Shown piece after piece: positions 8,597 through 17,040 of a stretch of 64,000 nt of DNA. Made by a program: the position numbers and the translations under genes. The stretch covers positions 62,001 to 126,000 of the forward strand of contig CAWIHK010000001.1 in the NCBI GenBank assembly GCA_963835935.1. The letters run 5' to 3'. The notes beneath the pieces were generated by a model that worked only from the letters and a program-made list of their open reading frames with translations, was not told the DNA's origin and made no database searches. Position 1 is the stretch's first letter. Each line of letters starts with the position of its first letter. Source of the stretch: CAWIHK01 sp963835935 (GTDB lineage Bacteria; Bacteroidota; Ignavibacteria; UBA10030; CAVZMI01).

Positions 8597-9922
8597 ATGA
8601 ATATATTGACCAACATTTTTTATTTTATCATCACCTTCGGCATTCTGGTGCTGGTACACGAATTAGGACATTTCCTTGCCGCGAAGTTTTTCCACATGCG
8701 CGTAGATATTTTTTCGATCGGTTTCCCACCGCGAGCTTTCGGTAAAAAAATCGGAGAAACGGATTATTGTATTTCATGGATTCCGATAGGAGGCTTTGTT
8801 AAGATCGCCGGAATGATAGATGAAAGTTTTGATACGGAATTCTTGAATCATGATCCGCAGCCGTGGGAATTTCGCTCAAAGCCGATGTGGCAGAGAGTTA
8901 TTGTGATGGGCGCTGGAATTACAATGAATGTGTTGCTCGCGGTCGGAATTTTCTGGGGGATTAATTATTCGACAGGAAAAACCATTATCAACACGACCAC
9001 GGTCGGGATTGTTTTAGAACAAAGCGCCGCAGAAAAAGCGGGATTCATTGTCGGAGACAAAATATTGGCAATCAATGGAATGCCTGTTAATTCATGGGAC
9101 GATATTCAATCGGATGTGTTAGTAAACAATATCGGCGAGGATCTCTCGTTTAAAATCAACCGGAACGAATCAGAACAAAAAATATTCATACCACATTCCT
9201 CCATCCCGAATTTTGAGGAAGAACCATTCGGTTTAATGCCGATCGGCTCATCAGGTGTGGTAATTATAACTGGAGTTGAAAAAAATAGGCCAGCAGCAAA
9301 AACCTCTCTCGCGATAAACGACACGATTCTATCCGCCAACAATCTACGAATTCAATCCGCAGGGCAATTGAAGAATGTAATCCAATCTCATGCAGGGAAA
9401 GAAGTTGTTCTTCGTTGGAAGCATGGAGATTCAATTCAGAGTGTTGCTATTATTCCTGATAAAGACGGCCGCATCGGAATCGGTCTAGGCCAATTAGAAT
9501 TTACAGGCCCGAAGGAACATTATAATTATTCACTGTTTGAAGCATTGCCGGTCGGTGTTAAAGAGATTACAGACGTTACAGTTTTGTTTGGGAAATCGAT
9601 GTGGCAGGTGGCAACGGGAAAAGCAGAATTCAGCAAAACGGTAGGCGGGCCTGTGAAAATTGCGCAAATGGCGACTCGTTCGGCAGAATTAGGCATTATC
9701 AGCTTTTTAGCGTTTCTTGGTTTGCTCAGCCTAATGCTGGCAATTATTAATATATTGCCATTCCCTGCGCTTGATGGCGGACATATTTTCTTCTTGTCGT
9801 TTGAATGGATTTTCAAGCGGGAAATCTCAGCTAAGGTGAAATTGATTGTCAACCAAGTGGGATTTTATTTATTGCTGGCTTTTATGATATTTGTAATCTT
9901 TAACGATTTCAGAAATCTTTAG
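8597..9922 (+). CDS. rseP: RseP-type site-2 zinc metalloprotease
   Basis: Intramembrane protease that cleaves anti-sigma factors and remnant signal peptides. The zinc motif HELGH is at residues 21-25 within the first membrane helix. The second conserved motif, with the metal-ligand Asp (FPALDGGH), is near residue 390. Two PDZ domains lie between (AEKAGFIVGDKILAINGMPV and AAKTSLAINDTILSANNLRI). Further membrane helices are at about 100-120, 370-390 and the C-terminus. A GGGGG ribosome site precedes the ATG. It follows dxr in the same transcription unit. Confidence 0.96.
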   Translation: MNILTNIFYFIITFGILVLVHELGHFLAAKFFHMRVDIFSIGFPPRAFGKKIGETDYCISWIPIGGFVKIAGMIDESFDTEFLNHDPQPWEFRSKPMWQRVIVMGAGITMNVLLAVGIFWGINYSTGKTIINTTTVGIVLEQSAAEKAGFIVGDKILAINGMPVNSWDDIQSDVLVNNIGEDLSFKINRNESEQKIFIPHSSIPNFEEEPFGLMPIGSSGVVIITGVEKNRPAAKTSLAINDTILSANNLRIQSAGQLKNVIQSHAGKEVVLRWKHGDSIQSVAIIPDKDGRIGIGLGQLEFTGPKEHYNYSLFEALPVGVKEITDVTVLFGKSMWQVATGKAEFSKTVGGPVKIAQMATRSAELGIISFLAFLGLLSLMLAIINILPFPALDGGHIFFLSFEWIFKREISAKVKLIVNQVGFYLLLAFMIFVIFNDFRNL

Positions 9923-10012
9923 TTTTGTGATTAGCGACACTTGAAAATTTGAAAGAAAGATAGCATACTTATATAGTTAACAACGATGTTCACCAATAGA
10001 AGGAACAATCGT

Positions 10013-11101
10013 ATGAACTCACATCAACGTTTTCGATGGATTCCGCTCGTCGTCTCGATGGTACTTTTTTGGATGGGCGGGTTCTCAGCACATTCTCAGC
10101 AATTAATCCTCGACGCGTCCGTAATGCAATTCGATCAGATTACCATATCAGATTTGGATTTCCAGAATTTTAGAAGCACGCGTCCGTATTTCACCGTTAG
10201 CATGACCAACAACACGGGGAGCGCCGTTTCTGTCGCTCTATACATTCTTATCGACGGGACACTAGCCGATGGCACGCCTCTTTCTCCGTTGGCGCAGGCT
10301 ACCACTCTTCCATTCAATTTACCGTCAGGAATTACGTCCTTCACCAACGTGGATTTGAGCAACCACACGTTAAGCAGTATCAAAAATATTCAATTCGATC
10401 CTTCCAGTGGTATCAATCAAAACGCGACAGATAAAATTAAAGGCGTTGTTCGTTCAACCGGAAAACCTCCGGCTGGAATGTACGAATTTAAAATGTGGCT
10501 GCAAGGAAGTAATTTAAAATCAAATGTGTGGACTCAAATAATCTCTGTCATTAATCCAAGTCGCGTAGAACTTTTATCACCGATGACGGAGACTGAATGG
10601 CCGAATCCATTTCCGGTGTTCCAATGGTCATCCAACACGGATGAAATTATTCTGGCAGTTTATGAAAAACTTCCAGGCACTCAATCGCCGCAAGAAGCCA
10701 TCAACGGTGTTCCACAACTCAAACAACGGTTAGGGAAAATAAATACCTTCCAATATCCGGCAACAGGCAGCGGAGTTCGTCCGCTCGAAGCCGGTAAGAC
10801 TTATTATTGGTTTGTTCAGGGTATTGTTCGCTCAAGTGGAAACACGGAAGATTACATCTCGAGTGAAATATGGGAATTAACAATATCCAATCAATCAAGT
10901 CAGGCGATGGTTGCCGCGGTTCTGCAGCAATTGAAGGGTTTACTCGGTGGAGAAAATCAGGCTATAATTGATCGTCTGGAACAGATGGGATTCCAACCGA
11001 CCGGCCTTTTAAAAGTCGGAGGAATAATAATGACATGGAGTGAATTCCTGACAAGAGTTCAATCTGGTGATTATGAGATAACGAATGTTACTATTGAATA
11101 G
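10013..11101 (+). CDS. Exported protein of unknown function with an Fn3-like region
   Basis: About 362 residues. A signal peptide (IPLVVSMVLFWMGGFSAHSQ) is followed by a beta-rich region (YFTVSMTNNTGSAVSVALYI). Around the middle, the segment VELLSPMTETEWPNPFPVFQWSS followed by LEAGKTYYWFVQGIV resembles the Fn3-like modules of FCB-group surface proteins. The ATG at 10013 is chosen over ATG 9986 because an AGAAGGA ribosome site lies just upstream of it. No sorting tail is seen, so it probably stays periplasmic or outer-membrane associated. The downstream FecR-domain gene starts 18 bases later, suggesting a joint function. Confidence 0.7.
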   Translation: MNSHQRFRWIPLVVSMVLFWMGGFSAHSQQLILDASVMQFDQITISDLDFQNFRSTRPYFTVSMTNNTGSAVSVALYILIDGTLADGTPLSPLAQATTLPFNLPSGITSFTNVDLSNHTLSSIKNIQFDPSSGINQNATDKIKGVVRSTGKPPAGMYEFKMWLQGSNLKSNVWTQIISVINPSRVELLSPMTETEWPNPFPVFQWSSNTDEIILAVYEKLPGTQSPQEAINGVPQLKQRLGKINTFQYPATGSGVRPLEAGKTYYWFVQGIVRSSGNTEDYISSEIWELTISNQSSQAMVAAVLQQLKGLLGGENQAIIDRLEQMGFQPTGLLKVGGIIMTWSEFLTRVQSGDYEITNVTIE

Positions 11102-11119
11102 ACATTAACGGAGAATGAA

Positions 11120-11857
11120 ATGAAAGCAAAGCAAGTTATTCGAATAAGTTTAATCGCTTTGTGTTTGACATGCGGCCTGGCTATTCTTCATGCAATGTTG
11201 ATTTCCTCCGATGTCAAACCGATAGCGATGATAATGAAAATAATCCAGGAAGATGTTCAGCGAAAAACTCCAACATCCGATTGGCAGAAAGCAAAGCGCG
11301 GAGATCCACTTGAATCGAAAGATATGGTGAAAACCGGAACCAGCGCATTTGCAGTTGTGAAATTCAACGACAACACGTTGTTGAAGATCCGGCCGAATTC
11401 TGAAATCACAATTTTCGGTGAAATTGCCGAGAATAATTTTTCGAAAAGCATTCATGTCGATCAAGGCAGTACTGATTTCGACGTGGTAAAACAAAAAGAG
11501 AAAGAAAAATTCGAATTCACTACACCGACTTCCGTTGCTTCGATTAGAGGAACGAACGGCAGATTCGAAACCGATAAAGACAGTTCGGACTATTTATTCA
11601 TCAATTCCGGATTAGCGCTATTACTCAATATATTAACGAACCAGTCGCAATCGGTTGGCAACGGCCAGGTTGGAATATCTCACAGAAACGGTGTCATCGA
11701 AGTACGAATTATGACAAAATCGGAAGCCAGTTCTACATTGGAAGCAGGCCAACTCCGAGGTGGTTTGGGTGGAGATAAACAAAATATCGAAATGGATTTC
11801 AAAGACAATCAGGGCAATCCGCATAAACTGATACTCGAAGTTCAGAAGAAAAAATAG
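11120..11857 (+). CDS. FecR-domain exported protein
   Basis: A 245-residue protein with an N-terminal signal or anchor helix (ISLIALCLTCGLAILHAML). The FecR domain is evident: WQKAKRGDPLESKDMVKTG, then SAFAVVKFNDNTLLKIRPNSEITI, and FTTPTSVASIRGTNGRF near residues 133-149, the hallmark segment of the domain. FecR domains sense or bind in the periplasm. This one lacks a recognisable anti-sigma helix, so it is more like the stand-alone secreted FecR proteins than an anti-sigma regulator. The gene ends in a strong terminator and shares a transcription unit with the gene before it. Confidence 0.85.
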   Translation: MKAKQVIRISLIALCLTCGLAILHAMLISSDVKPIAMIMKIIQEDVQRKTPTSDWQKAKRGDPLESKDMVKTGTSAFAVVKFNDNTLLKIRPNSEITIFGEIAENNFSKSIHVDQGSTDFDVVKQKEKEKFEFTTPTSVASIRGTNGRFETDKDSSDYLFINSGLALLLNILTNQSQSVGNGQVGISHRNGVIEVRIMTKSEASSTLEAGQLRGGLGGDKQNIEMDFKDNQGNPHKLILEVQKKK

Positions 11858-11882
11858 GAGTAGAATATTCCTTTTTAGTTTG

Positions 11883-11920
11883 AAAGGTGGAGGTTGAAAA
11901 ATCTTCACCTTTTTTATTTT
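11883..11920 (+). terminator. Rho-independent terminator after the FecR-domain gene
   Basis: Stem AAAGGTG (11883-11889) pairs with CACCTTT (11906-11912), with extra GAG/CTT pairing inside the loop, followed by a T-rich run to 11920. It lies 26 bases past the stop of the FecR-domain gene. Confidence 0.8.
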
Positions 11921-12069
11921 CACGAGTAATTCAGGGTTTTATCCTCTAAAATCAACGGTTTTTGCAGTTAAATTCTCTTTTTCACTTAGGTCATTCAATT
12001 TTTTTATCCAAACCGCCTAAAGTTTTTTTATAAACATCCGATAATATGGAGTGATAGGTGGAGAATGCG

Positions 12070-12444
12070 ATGAAAGTTTTTCGCACATCAGGGATGACCA
12101 TTTACGATACCTTTAACCAGGAACCTCAAAAGGTAGAACAAAAAAAAGCCAGGGACGAGAAAAACAAAAAAGATAGTTTCAAAATCTCGGATACGGCGAA
12201 GGTAAGTAAGAAGGTTGATGATCTTTTTAAAATCAATGGACAAAGTACTTTGTCGATGGACGATCTCTCGTCGAACGAACGGCAAGAATTTGTAAAAACC
12301 GTGGCGAATCGGCTGAAAGATAAGTTTGGCCAGTACAAAGCGCTTGACATCAAAGGGCATCCCGAGTTATATGATGTGGTTACTCATTTGGGTAACAATC
12401 AATCCTCCGGTGCGATAGGTTTAGATGGGAAATTGACTAACTAA
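12070..12444 (+). CDS. Small charged protein of unknown function
   Basis: A 124-residue soluble, lysine-rich protein. The ATG at 12070 has an excellent AGGTGGAG ribosome site six bases upstream; a GTG at 12058 overlaps that site and is less likely. The N-terminal third (EQKKARDEKNKKDSFKISD) is polar and probably disordered. The middle (DTAKVSKKVDDLFKI) faintly resembles FlgM-type anti-sigma-28 helices, but no flagellar gene is near and the similarity is weak. The C-terminal half is predicted helical. It stands alone between the FecR terminator and a long non-coding stretch. Function not recognised. Confidence 0.6.
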   Translation: MKVFRTSGMTIYDTFNQEPQKVEQKKARDEKNKKDSFKISDTAKVSKKVDDLFKINGQSTLSMDDLSSNERQEFVKTVANRLKDKFGQYKALDIKGHPELYDVVTHLGNNQSSGAIGLDGKLTN

Positions 12445-12877
12445 TTCTCACTGAAAAAGTCGTACTGGATAAATATTTTCTTTATTTGAATGTCTAATCC
12501 TTTTATAAAACCAAAAAAAGGATAGACAATGCATGGAAGAACGACTTAGCAATTAAGGTTCGTCGACGGATTCCTACATCTATATTTTTTAACTTGATGA
12601 TGAACTGAAGAAAGTCGATAAATTAACCAACCACCGAGAGTCTCTTCAACAAATTTGTCCTGTTGGCCAATTTTATAGTGCAGTTTGAATCGCAGCTCGA
12701 TTTTATAAAACCGTTCATTTAAACACAAATACCTAAAACGATGAATAAGTATGGAGCGACATAGAATATCGCCGATGACAAAGCAAATTTGTATTTGGAT
12801 ATATTGGAAGAATTAATAATTAATCAGTATTATATTCTCTATTCACAGGAAATTCCTAAACACGAAAGGAGAATATT
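12445..12877. other. Non-coding stretch with a solo repeat end and a hairpin
   Basis: At 12445-12461 the sequence TTCTCACTGAAAAAGTC is the same 17 bases as the inverted right end of the MITE-like repeat at 3795-3981, so it may be a leftover end. A hairpin with arms GTCTAATCCTTTT and AAAAAGGATAGAC spans about 12492-12527. A 60-codon minus-strand frame at 12546-12728 has no recognisable family. Nothing else is supported here. Confidence 0.45.
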
Positions 12878-13567
12878 ATGATTCAGAATAAAAAGGAATC
12901 TCATGCCGCTTCTCAATCTGGATCTCCGAATTTTTCACAGACTCTAGTGCCGATAAAACTGCCTAAGCCTAAACTCACCGGCGGCAAATCAGTATTAAAA
13001 GCATTACAGAAAAGAAAAACAATTCGTGAAATAAGCGATAAAAAATTTTCTTTGCAACTGCTTTCAAATCTTCTCTGGGCGGCATGCGGAGTAAATCGTA
13101 AGATAGGACCATTTGAAATTCCCGGACGGACTGCCGCATCGGCAAGTAACTCGCAAGAAATTGATATCTATGTTGCCATGCAGGAAGGAATTTATTTGTA
13201 TGATGCGGTTCAGCATCAACTTATTCCTGTTCTTGCGGGTGATCATCGTGTGCTGGCAATTGGCCGCGGCCAGGCGAATTTTGTAACGAAAGCTCCGGTT
13301 CAACTCATTTACGTCGTAGATATCGACAAGCTTTCCCATACATCCGGTTATCAGGAACCAGGACTGCAAGATCCTGAAATTCAAAAATCATATTATTTTG
13401 TTGATACAGGACTCATTGCCGGCAACGTATATTTGTTCGCTGCTTCTCAAGGGCTTGCATCGTGGTTCCATAATTGTGATAAACCCGGACTGGCAGAAAA
13501 ATTAAATTTGCGCGCCGACCAGCGGGTGCTCTTCGGACAGACAGTCGGCTATCCTGCTAAAAAATAA
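12878..13567 (+). CDS. SagB/ThcOx-type nitroreductase-family protein
   Basis: A 229-residue FMN-dependent nitroreductase fold. Family segments are KRKTIREISDKKFSLQLLSNLLWAACGVNR near residues 46-75 (FMN-phosphate binding Arg/Lys and the first helices), RTAASASNSQEIDIYVAM near 85-102, and the C-terminal half with GLIAGNVYLFAASQGLASWF near 177-196. These are typical of SagB-like dehydrogenases, which oxidise azolines in peptide biosynthesis, but many stand-alone members have unknown substrates. No precursor peptide or cyclodehydratase gene is nearby. A ribosome site AAAGGAG precedes the ATG. The SDR gene downstream is co-oriented, 15 bases away. Confidence 0.85.
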   Translation: MIQNKKESHAASQSGSPNFSQTLVPIKLPKPKLTGGKSVLKALQKRKTIREISDKKFSLQLLSNLLWAACGVNRKIGPFEIPGRTAASASNSQEIDIYVAMQEGIYLYDAVQHQLIPVLAGDHRVLAIGRGQANFVTKAPVQLIYVVDIDKLSHTSGYQEPGLQDPEIQKSYYFVDTGLIAGNVYLFAASQGLASWFHNCDKPGLAEKLNLRADQRVLFGQTVGYPAKK

Positions 13568-13582
13568 TTGAGGAGATTTCAA

Positions 13583-14338
13583 ATGGAGATTTCGGGAAAT
13601 ACCGTGTTGATTACGGGTGGAGCGACGGGAATAGGTTATGCAATGGCAAAATCTTTTTTGGAAGCGGGAAATGAAGTCGTTATTTGCGGCCGCAGAGAAG
13701 GAAGACTTCTTGAAGCCCAAAATAAATATCCCGATCTCCATATCAAAGTATGTGATGTTTCAGATGAAGAGGATCGAAGGTTGTTGGTAGAATGGACGGC
13801 TGCCAAATTTGGTAGGTTGAACATTTTGGTGAACAATGCCGGTATTCAAAGAGATATCGATTTCACGAAAGGCATCGGCGATTTTCTGGCGGGAGAAAGT
13901 GAAATCAAAATTAATCTTGAAGCACCGATTATTTTATCCGGAATGTTTATTCCGTATTTAACCGGAAAGAAAAATGCCGCCATCGTCAATGTTTCATCTG
14001 GATTGGGATTTGTGCCTGCCGCGCGGATGCCGGTGTATAGCGCGACAAAAGCCGGACTGCATGCTTTTTCTATGGCGCTCAGACATCAACTCACAAAAAC
14101 CGGGATCAAAGTTTTCGAAGTGGTTCCGCCTGCGGTTGATACGGAATTAAACCCGGAGGGAAGAGCCAAGCGAGGAAATTATAAAGCGAATCTATCATCC
14201 GAAGAATTTATGGCGGCAGTGATGAAAGGTTTTAAAGATGATGTATCCGAAATTGGTTATGGTATGACGGAAGGATCAATCAAAGCATCCAGAGCGGAGC
14301 TGGATAAAAGCTTTCAGCAGATGAATAGTCGGTGGTGA
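13583..14338 (+). CDS. Short-chain dehydrogenase/reductase (DltE-like)
   Basis: A classical SDR of 251 residues. The cofactor motif GGATGIGYA is near residues 12-20, NNAG near 84-87, the catalytic Ser in NVSSGLGFVP near 136, and the Tyr/Lys pair YSATKAG near 150-156. An Arg-rich segment after the second strand (CGRREGR) favours NADPH. The ending, with VDTELNPEG and the helical GYGMTEGSIKASR, resembles the DltE subgroup, whose substrate is not established. The ATG at 13583 has GAGGAG upstream; an in-frame TTG at 13568 is part of that site and was rejected as start. Confidence 0.88.
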   Translation: MEISGNTVLITGGATGIGYAMAKSFLEAGNEVVICGRREGRLLEAQNKYPDLHIKVCDVSDEEDRRLLVEWTAAKFGRLNILVNNAGIQRDIDFTKGIGDFLAGESEIKINLEAPIILSGMFIPYLTGKKNAAIVNVSSGLGFVPAARMPVYSATKAGLHAFSMALRHQLTKTGIKVFEVVPPAVDTELNPEGRAKRGNYKANLSSEEFMAAVMKGFKDDVSEIGYGMTEGSIKASRAELDKSFQQMNSRW

Positions 14339-14365
14339 GAGATTTTTATCAGAACAATGATATAG

Positions 14366-15337
14366 TTATAAATTTATAATCCATTCACAGATTGATGTAA
14401 GTTGTTCGTCGTTGGTCAGGTTCGCAGCGTTGTTGAGAGTTCCGGATTGTAGTTGTTTGAATATTTCCGAAGCCATATTATTTTCAATCGCAGCACCAAC
14501 GAAGAATGTTTGCGGTTTCTTTTTATTTTTAGTAAACCCTTTTCTAATTCTTTCTAAAGCAGAATTTGCCGTTTTCCAATGCTCATCTGCACCTGCCGGG
14601 TCGAGACCGCCTTTGAGTTCTCCAAGCGCGATATAAGCTTTAGTATTATAAATGACGCATTTCTTGTCGCTCTTTTTCAAATCATCGAGCGTGCCATCCA
14701 AAATTGAAAGATCAACGTTATTTTTGACTGCTGGTATCGTAATGTTCATTATGAGAAGTCGATCGACTTTGTTCTTTGACCAGAAAAAGCCGTTAATACG
14801 TTTTTCGATACCGGTGTCATTTTGTGGTTTCGGTAACCAGGTGTCTGTCTCGTCATCTTTCCATTGATAATCGATGCCGGACAAATTAAAAACAGAAAGT
14901 AAAGAGCGAAGAAATTTTCTTTCTCCCAATACACCTGCCAAGTTTCTTGCTTTACCACCCAGAGCATCTCCTTTGGTGAGCAAGTAACGGTAAACAAGCT
15001 CATCGATGAAATTATCACCTGCCGGTTCAAGAAATTTTTCTATCAAACCTTTTATTGCAAGCGTTTTATCTTCTTCAGTCAAATAATTAAGCGATTTTTC
15101 TGAAAGACCGGATGCCGTAAGCAAACCAACTCTAATGTCATCTAATCCAAGAAGGTCTTTGGGTTTTACAACTCTACTTGCAAGAGATTTCAGCGCTTTT
15201 GCTTCTTCGATGTAAGGAACTGCTAAATAATTTTTTTCCAGAGCAAGTGCTATAAAACCAGCCCTTGTTTGCTCCTTGGAGGTAACTAAATCAGTTGCAG
15301 ATTTAATGAGAGTATTTTGTTTTATCTTTTTTGCCAT
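14366..15337 (-). CDS. Type II restriction endonuclease, AvaI/BsoBI family
   Basis: With the ATG at 15337 the protein is 323 residues. The segment ALGELKGGLDPAGADEHWKT contains Glu240-x-Lys242 of a PD-(D/E)xK nuclease and His253. From memory of the BsoBI structure, the active site there is an Asp near 212, Glu240, Lys242 and His253, so both spacing and numbering agree; the acidic partner here is probably Asp209. GDALGGKARNLAGVLGERKFLR is another family block. AvaI and BsoBI cut C/YCGRG, so that specificity is inferred. The gene overlaps the end of the methyltransferase gene by 16 bases; an in-frame GTG at 15349 would lengthen it by four residues. Confidence 0.85.
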   Translation of the reverse strand: MAKKIKQNTLIKSATDLVTSKEQTRAGFIALALEKNYLAVPYIEEAKALKSLASRVVKPKDLLGLDDIRVGLLTASGLSEKSLNYLTEEDKTLAIKGLIEKFLEPAGDNFIDELVYRYLLTKGDALGGKARNLAGVLGERKFLRSLLSVFNLSGIDYQWKDDETDTWLPKPQNDTGIEKRINGFFWSKNKVDRLLIMNITIPAVKNNVDLSILDGTLDDLKKSDKKCVIYNTKAYIALGELKGGLDPAGADEHWKTANSALERIRKGFTKNKKKPQTFFVGAAIENNMASEIFKQLQSGTLNNAANLTNDEQLTSICEWIINL

Positions 15338-16743
15338 AGGTACACGCACTTCCGAATTTCAGCCCGCCCATAATTACCCATTTGTTGACTACTATTACCT
15401 TTGCCTCTGGGGAGGACAAAAATCTTTTGAACACTGAAACCAAAATTCTCTGCAAATTCTGAAAGTATGAGATCGACGGGTATTTCTTCGCCACCATAGC
15501 GAACATTATCATTCACCATGACACAACATCCACCGCTTTTTATAATTCGAGCCATTTCGAAGACAACAAAGCAAAGTTCCAGAAAATAATTTTTTACCAT
15601 TCTTGGAATATTGTTATTATTAAGTTTGTCAAGTTTGTTGAGTTCATCAAGAACGGAATTAATTTCCTTCATCGCAGAAGAGGAATTATAACATCTAAGT
15701 ACTTTGTCAAAGGTTTCCATTTTACCCAGAGAAGAATATAGCTGGCTTAGATATTCTATTTTTTCTTTGTTCTCAACAGTGCAAGATAGCAATTCTTGTC
15801 GAAGCGCCCGGACTTTTTCATTATCACATCCAAGATAAGCCAATTCTAAAGCATAGGTTCTCGTATAATCATATCGATTACAATACGGTGGTGAGGTTAT
15901 AATAAAATCGAAAGAATTGTTTTCCATTTTGGGGAGTTCTTTAAGACACGTTCCTTCAATCATTTTTATGTCATGTTGATATTGTCCATTACCTCGGACG
16001 GAATCAAAAAGAGAATCGTTATGAGGTGAAACATCGGCGATCATTTGAGATAATTTGTTTTTCAGAGCTTGCTCAAATGTATATATTTTACCCTTATTAA
16101 AAGGTTTTCCTGTTAAATCTCGTTTGGAGCGAGAGTCCCATCTTAAATATTGACCATCTTTTCTAGTAAAACTAAGTTCTTCAAGTATTGAGAAGGCCGC
16201 AAACTTCAAAATAGTTTGAATTTCTTTACGCTCTATGGTATTGCAATAGGTGAGAAATTTATTGAGAGCGATTTCAGTCTCATCTGGGAAGGCATCTTGT
16301 GTTATAGGAATATGATTAAAATGAGTTGCTGGATTCTCAATTTTCGGGAAATCTTGCCAAAGGTTTTTAACACTATAATCGAGTTCTAATGGGTCGATCT
16401 TTCGTAATGCTACTCGAGTTTCCATAACGAAGATACCAACTGGCAAAAGCTCGATACCATAAGATTCCCATCCAAGAGATTGCCCTGCAAATAAAGTTGT
16501 ACCAACTCCAGCAAATGGGTCTAAAACCTTTCCGGGTTTGTCGGAAAACTTATTAAGAAAATAGCTGACAAGCCCAGAGGAAAAACCTTCTTTATATTTA
16601 AACCAACGGTATATTGGTTCTTGTTTGTTGGCCTGGAAACTTACAATCTGACGATTAAAATTGGAAGCTATTTCCAACTTGATCGAGAATCTATCGTAGA
16701 GTTTTTGCCGCTCGCTCGGGAATATTTCAACTAGTTCATACAT
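15322..16743 (-). CDS. DNA methyltransferase of the AvaI-type R-M system (probable N4-cytosine)
   Basis: A 473-residue amino-methyltransferase. Motif I (VLDPFAGVGTT, residues 73-83) binds S-adenosylmethionine. Catalytic motif IV is TSPPY at about residues 284-288. The order I, roughly 200 residues of putative target-recognition sequence, then IV resembles the alpha arrangement. SPPY fits N4-cytosine methylation, which is also what is known for M.AvaI. It precedes the nuclease gene and overlaps it, so the methylase is made first, the usual safety order. A sigma70-like promoter block lies about 130 bases upstream. Locally AT-rich composition hints at horizontal acquisition. Confidence 0.9.
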   Translation of the reverse strand: MYELVEIFPSERQKLYDRFSIKLEIASNFNRQIVSFQANKQEPIYRWFKYKEGFSSGLVSYFLNKFSDKPGKVLDPFAGVGTTLFAGQSLGWESYGIELLPVGIFVMETRVALRKIDPLELDYSVKNLWQDFPKIENPATHFNHIPITQDAFPDETEIALNKFLTYCNTIERKEIQTILKFAAFSILEELSFTRKDGQYLRWDSRSKRDLTGKPFNKGKIYTFEQALKNKLSQMIADVSPHNDSLFDSVRGNGQYQHDIKMIEGTCLKELPKMENNSFDFIITSPPYCNRYDYTRTYALELAYLGCDNEKVRALRQELLSCTVENKEKIEYLSQLYSSLGKMETFDKVLRCYNSSSAMKEINSVLDELNKLDKLNNNNIPRMVKNYFLELCFVVFEMARIIKSGGCCVMVNDNVRYGGEEIPVDLILSEFAENFGFSVQKIFVLPRGKGNSSQQMGNYGRAEIRKCVYLWQKR

Positions 16744-16874
16744 TTTAAAAATCTATCAATATAAATTATTACACATGCTGTGATATTATTAAACATTGTA
16801 AAATATTTTGCAATCCCAATGAAGGCAATGGAGCGAATCCTCAAAACAATAAAGAGTAAGAACCACTAAGTTAA

Positions 16875-16903
16875 AGTGTAATATTTTTTACTTTGAGAAA
16901 CAA
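16875..16903 (-). promoter_or_regulatory. Shared promoter block, copy 1 (upstream of the methyltransferase)
   Basis: Reading the minus strand: TTGTTT, a 17-base spacer, TACACT. This gives a sigma70-type promoter with ideal spacing and a start site near 16867, about 125 bases before the methyltransferase ATG. The spacer (CTCAAAGTAAAAAATAT) is nearly identical to those of copies 2 and 3. Confidence 0.55.
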
Positions 16904-16934
16904 GAGATAAAAACAGTAAACAGTTATGAGTTAA

Positions 16935-16963
16935 AGTAGGGGCGAAGTTGCTTCGCCCCTACT
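16935..16963. other. Perfect 13-bp hairpin downstream of the T9SS cargo gene
   Basis: AGTAGGGGCGAAG and CTTCGCCCCTACT are exact inverse complements around a 3-base loop. On the minus strand it follows the stop of the T9SS cargo gene by about 80 bases and may act as a 3' stem, but no U-run follows, so it is not a classic terminator. Similar GGGGCGAAG palindromes are often dispersed intergenic repeats. Confidence 0.55.
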
Positions 16964-17040
16964 ATATTCCCAGCTGCAAACCTAAATGCCGTCCTTACAT
17001 CTTCACTAAACTTTGGTGTACAAGTCGGTATGTAGAAACC

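Noticed and set aside
12546..12728. Minus-strand 60-codon frame as a gene
   Set aside because: No good ribosome site or recognisable family; it may be a fragment, but nothing supports a call.
16935..16963. Intrinsic terminator
   Set aside because: The stem is perfect but no T-run follows on either strand, so only a hairpin is reported.
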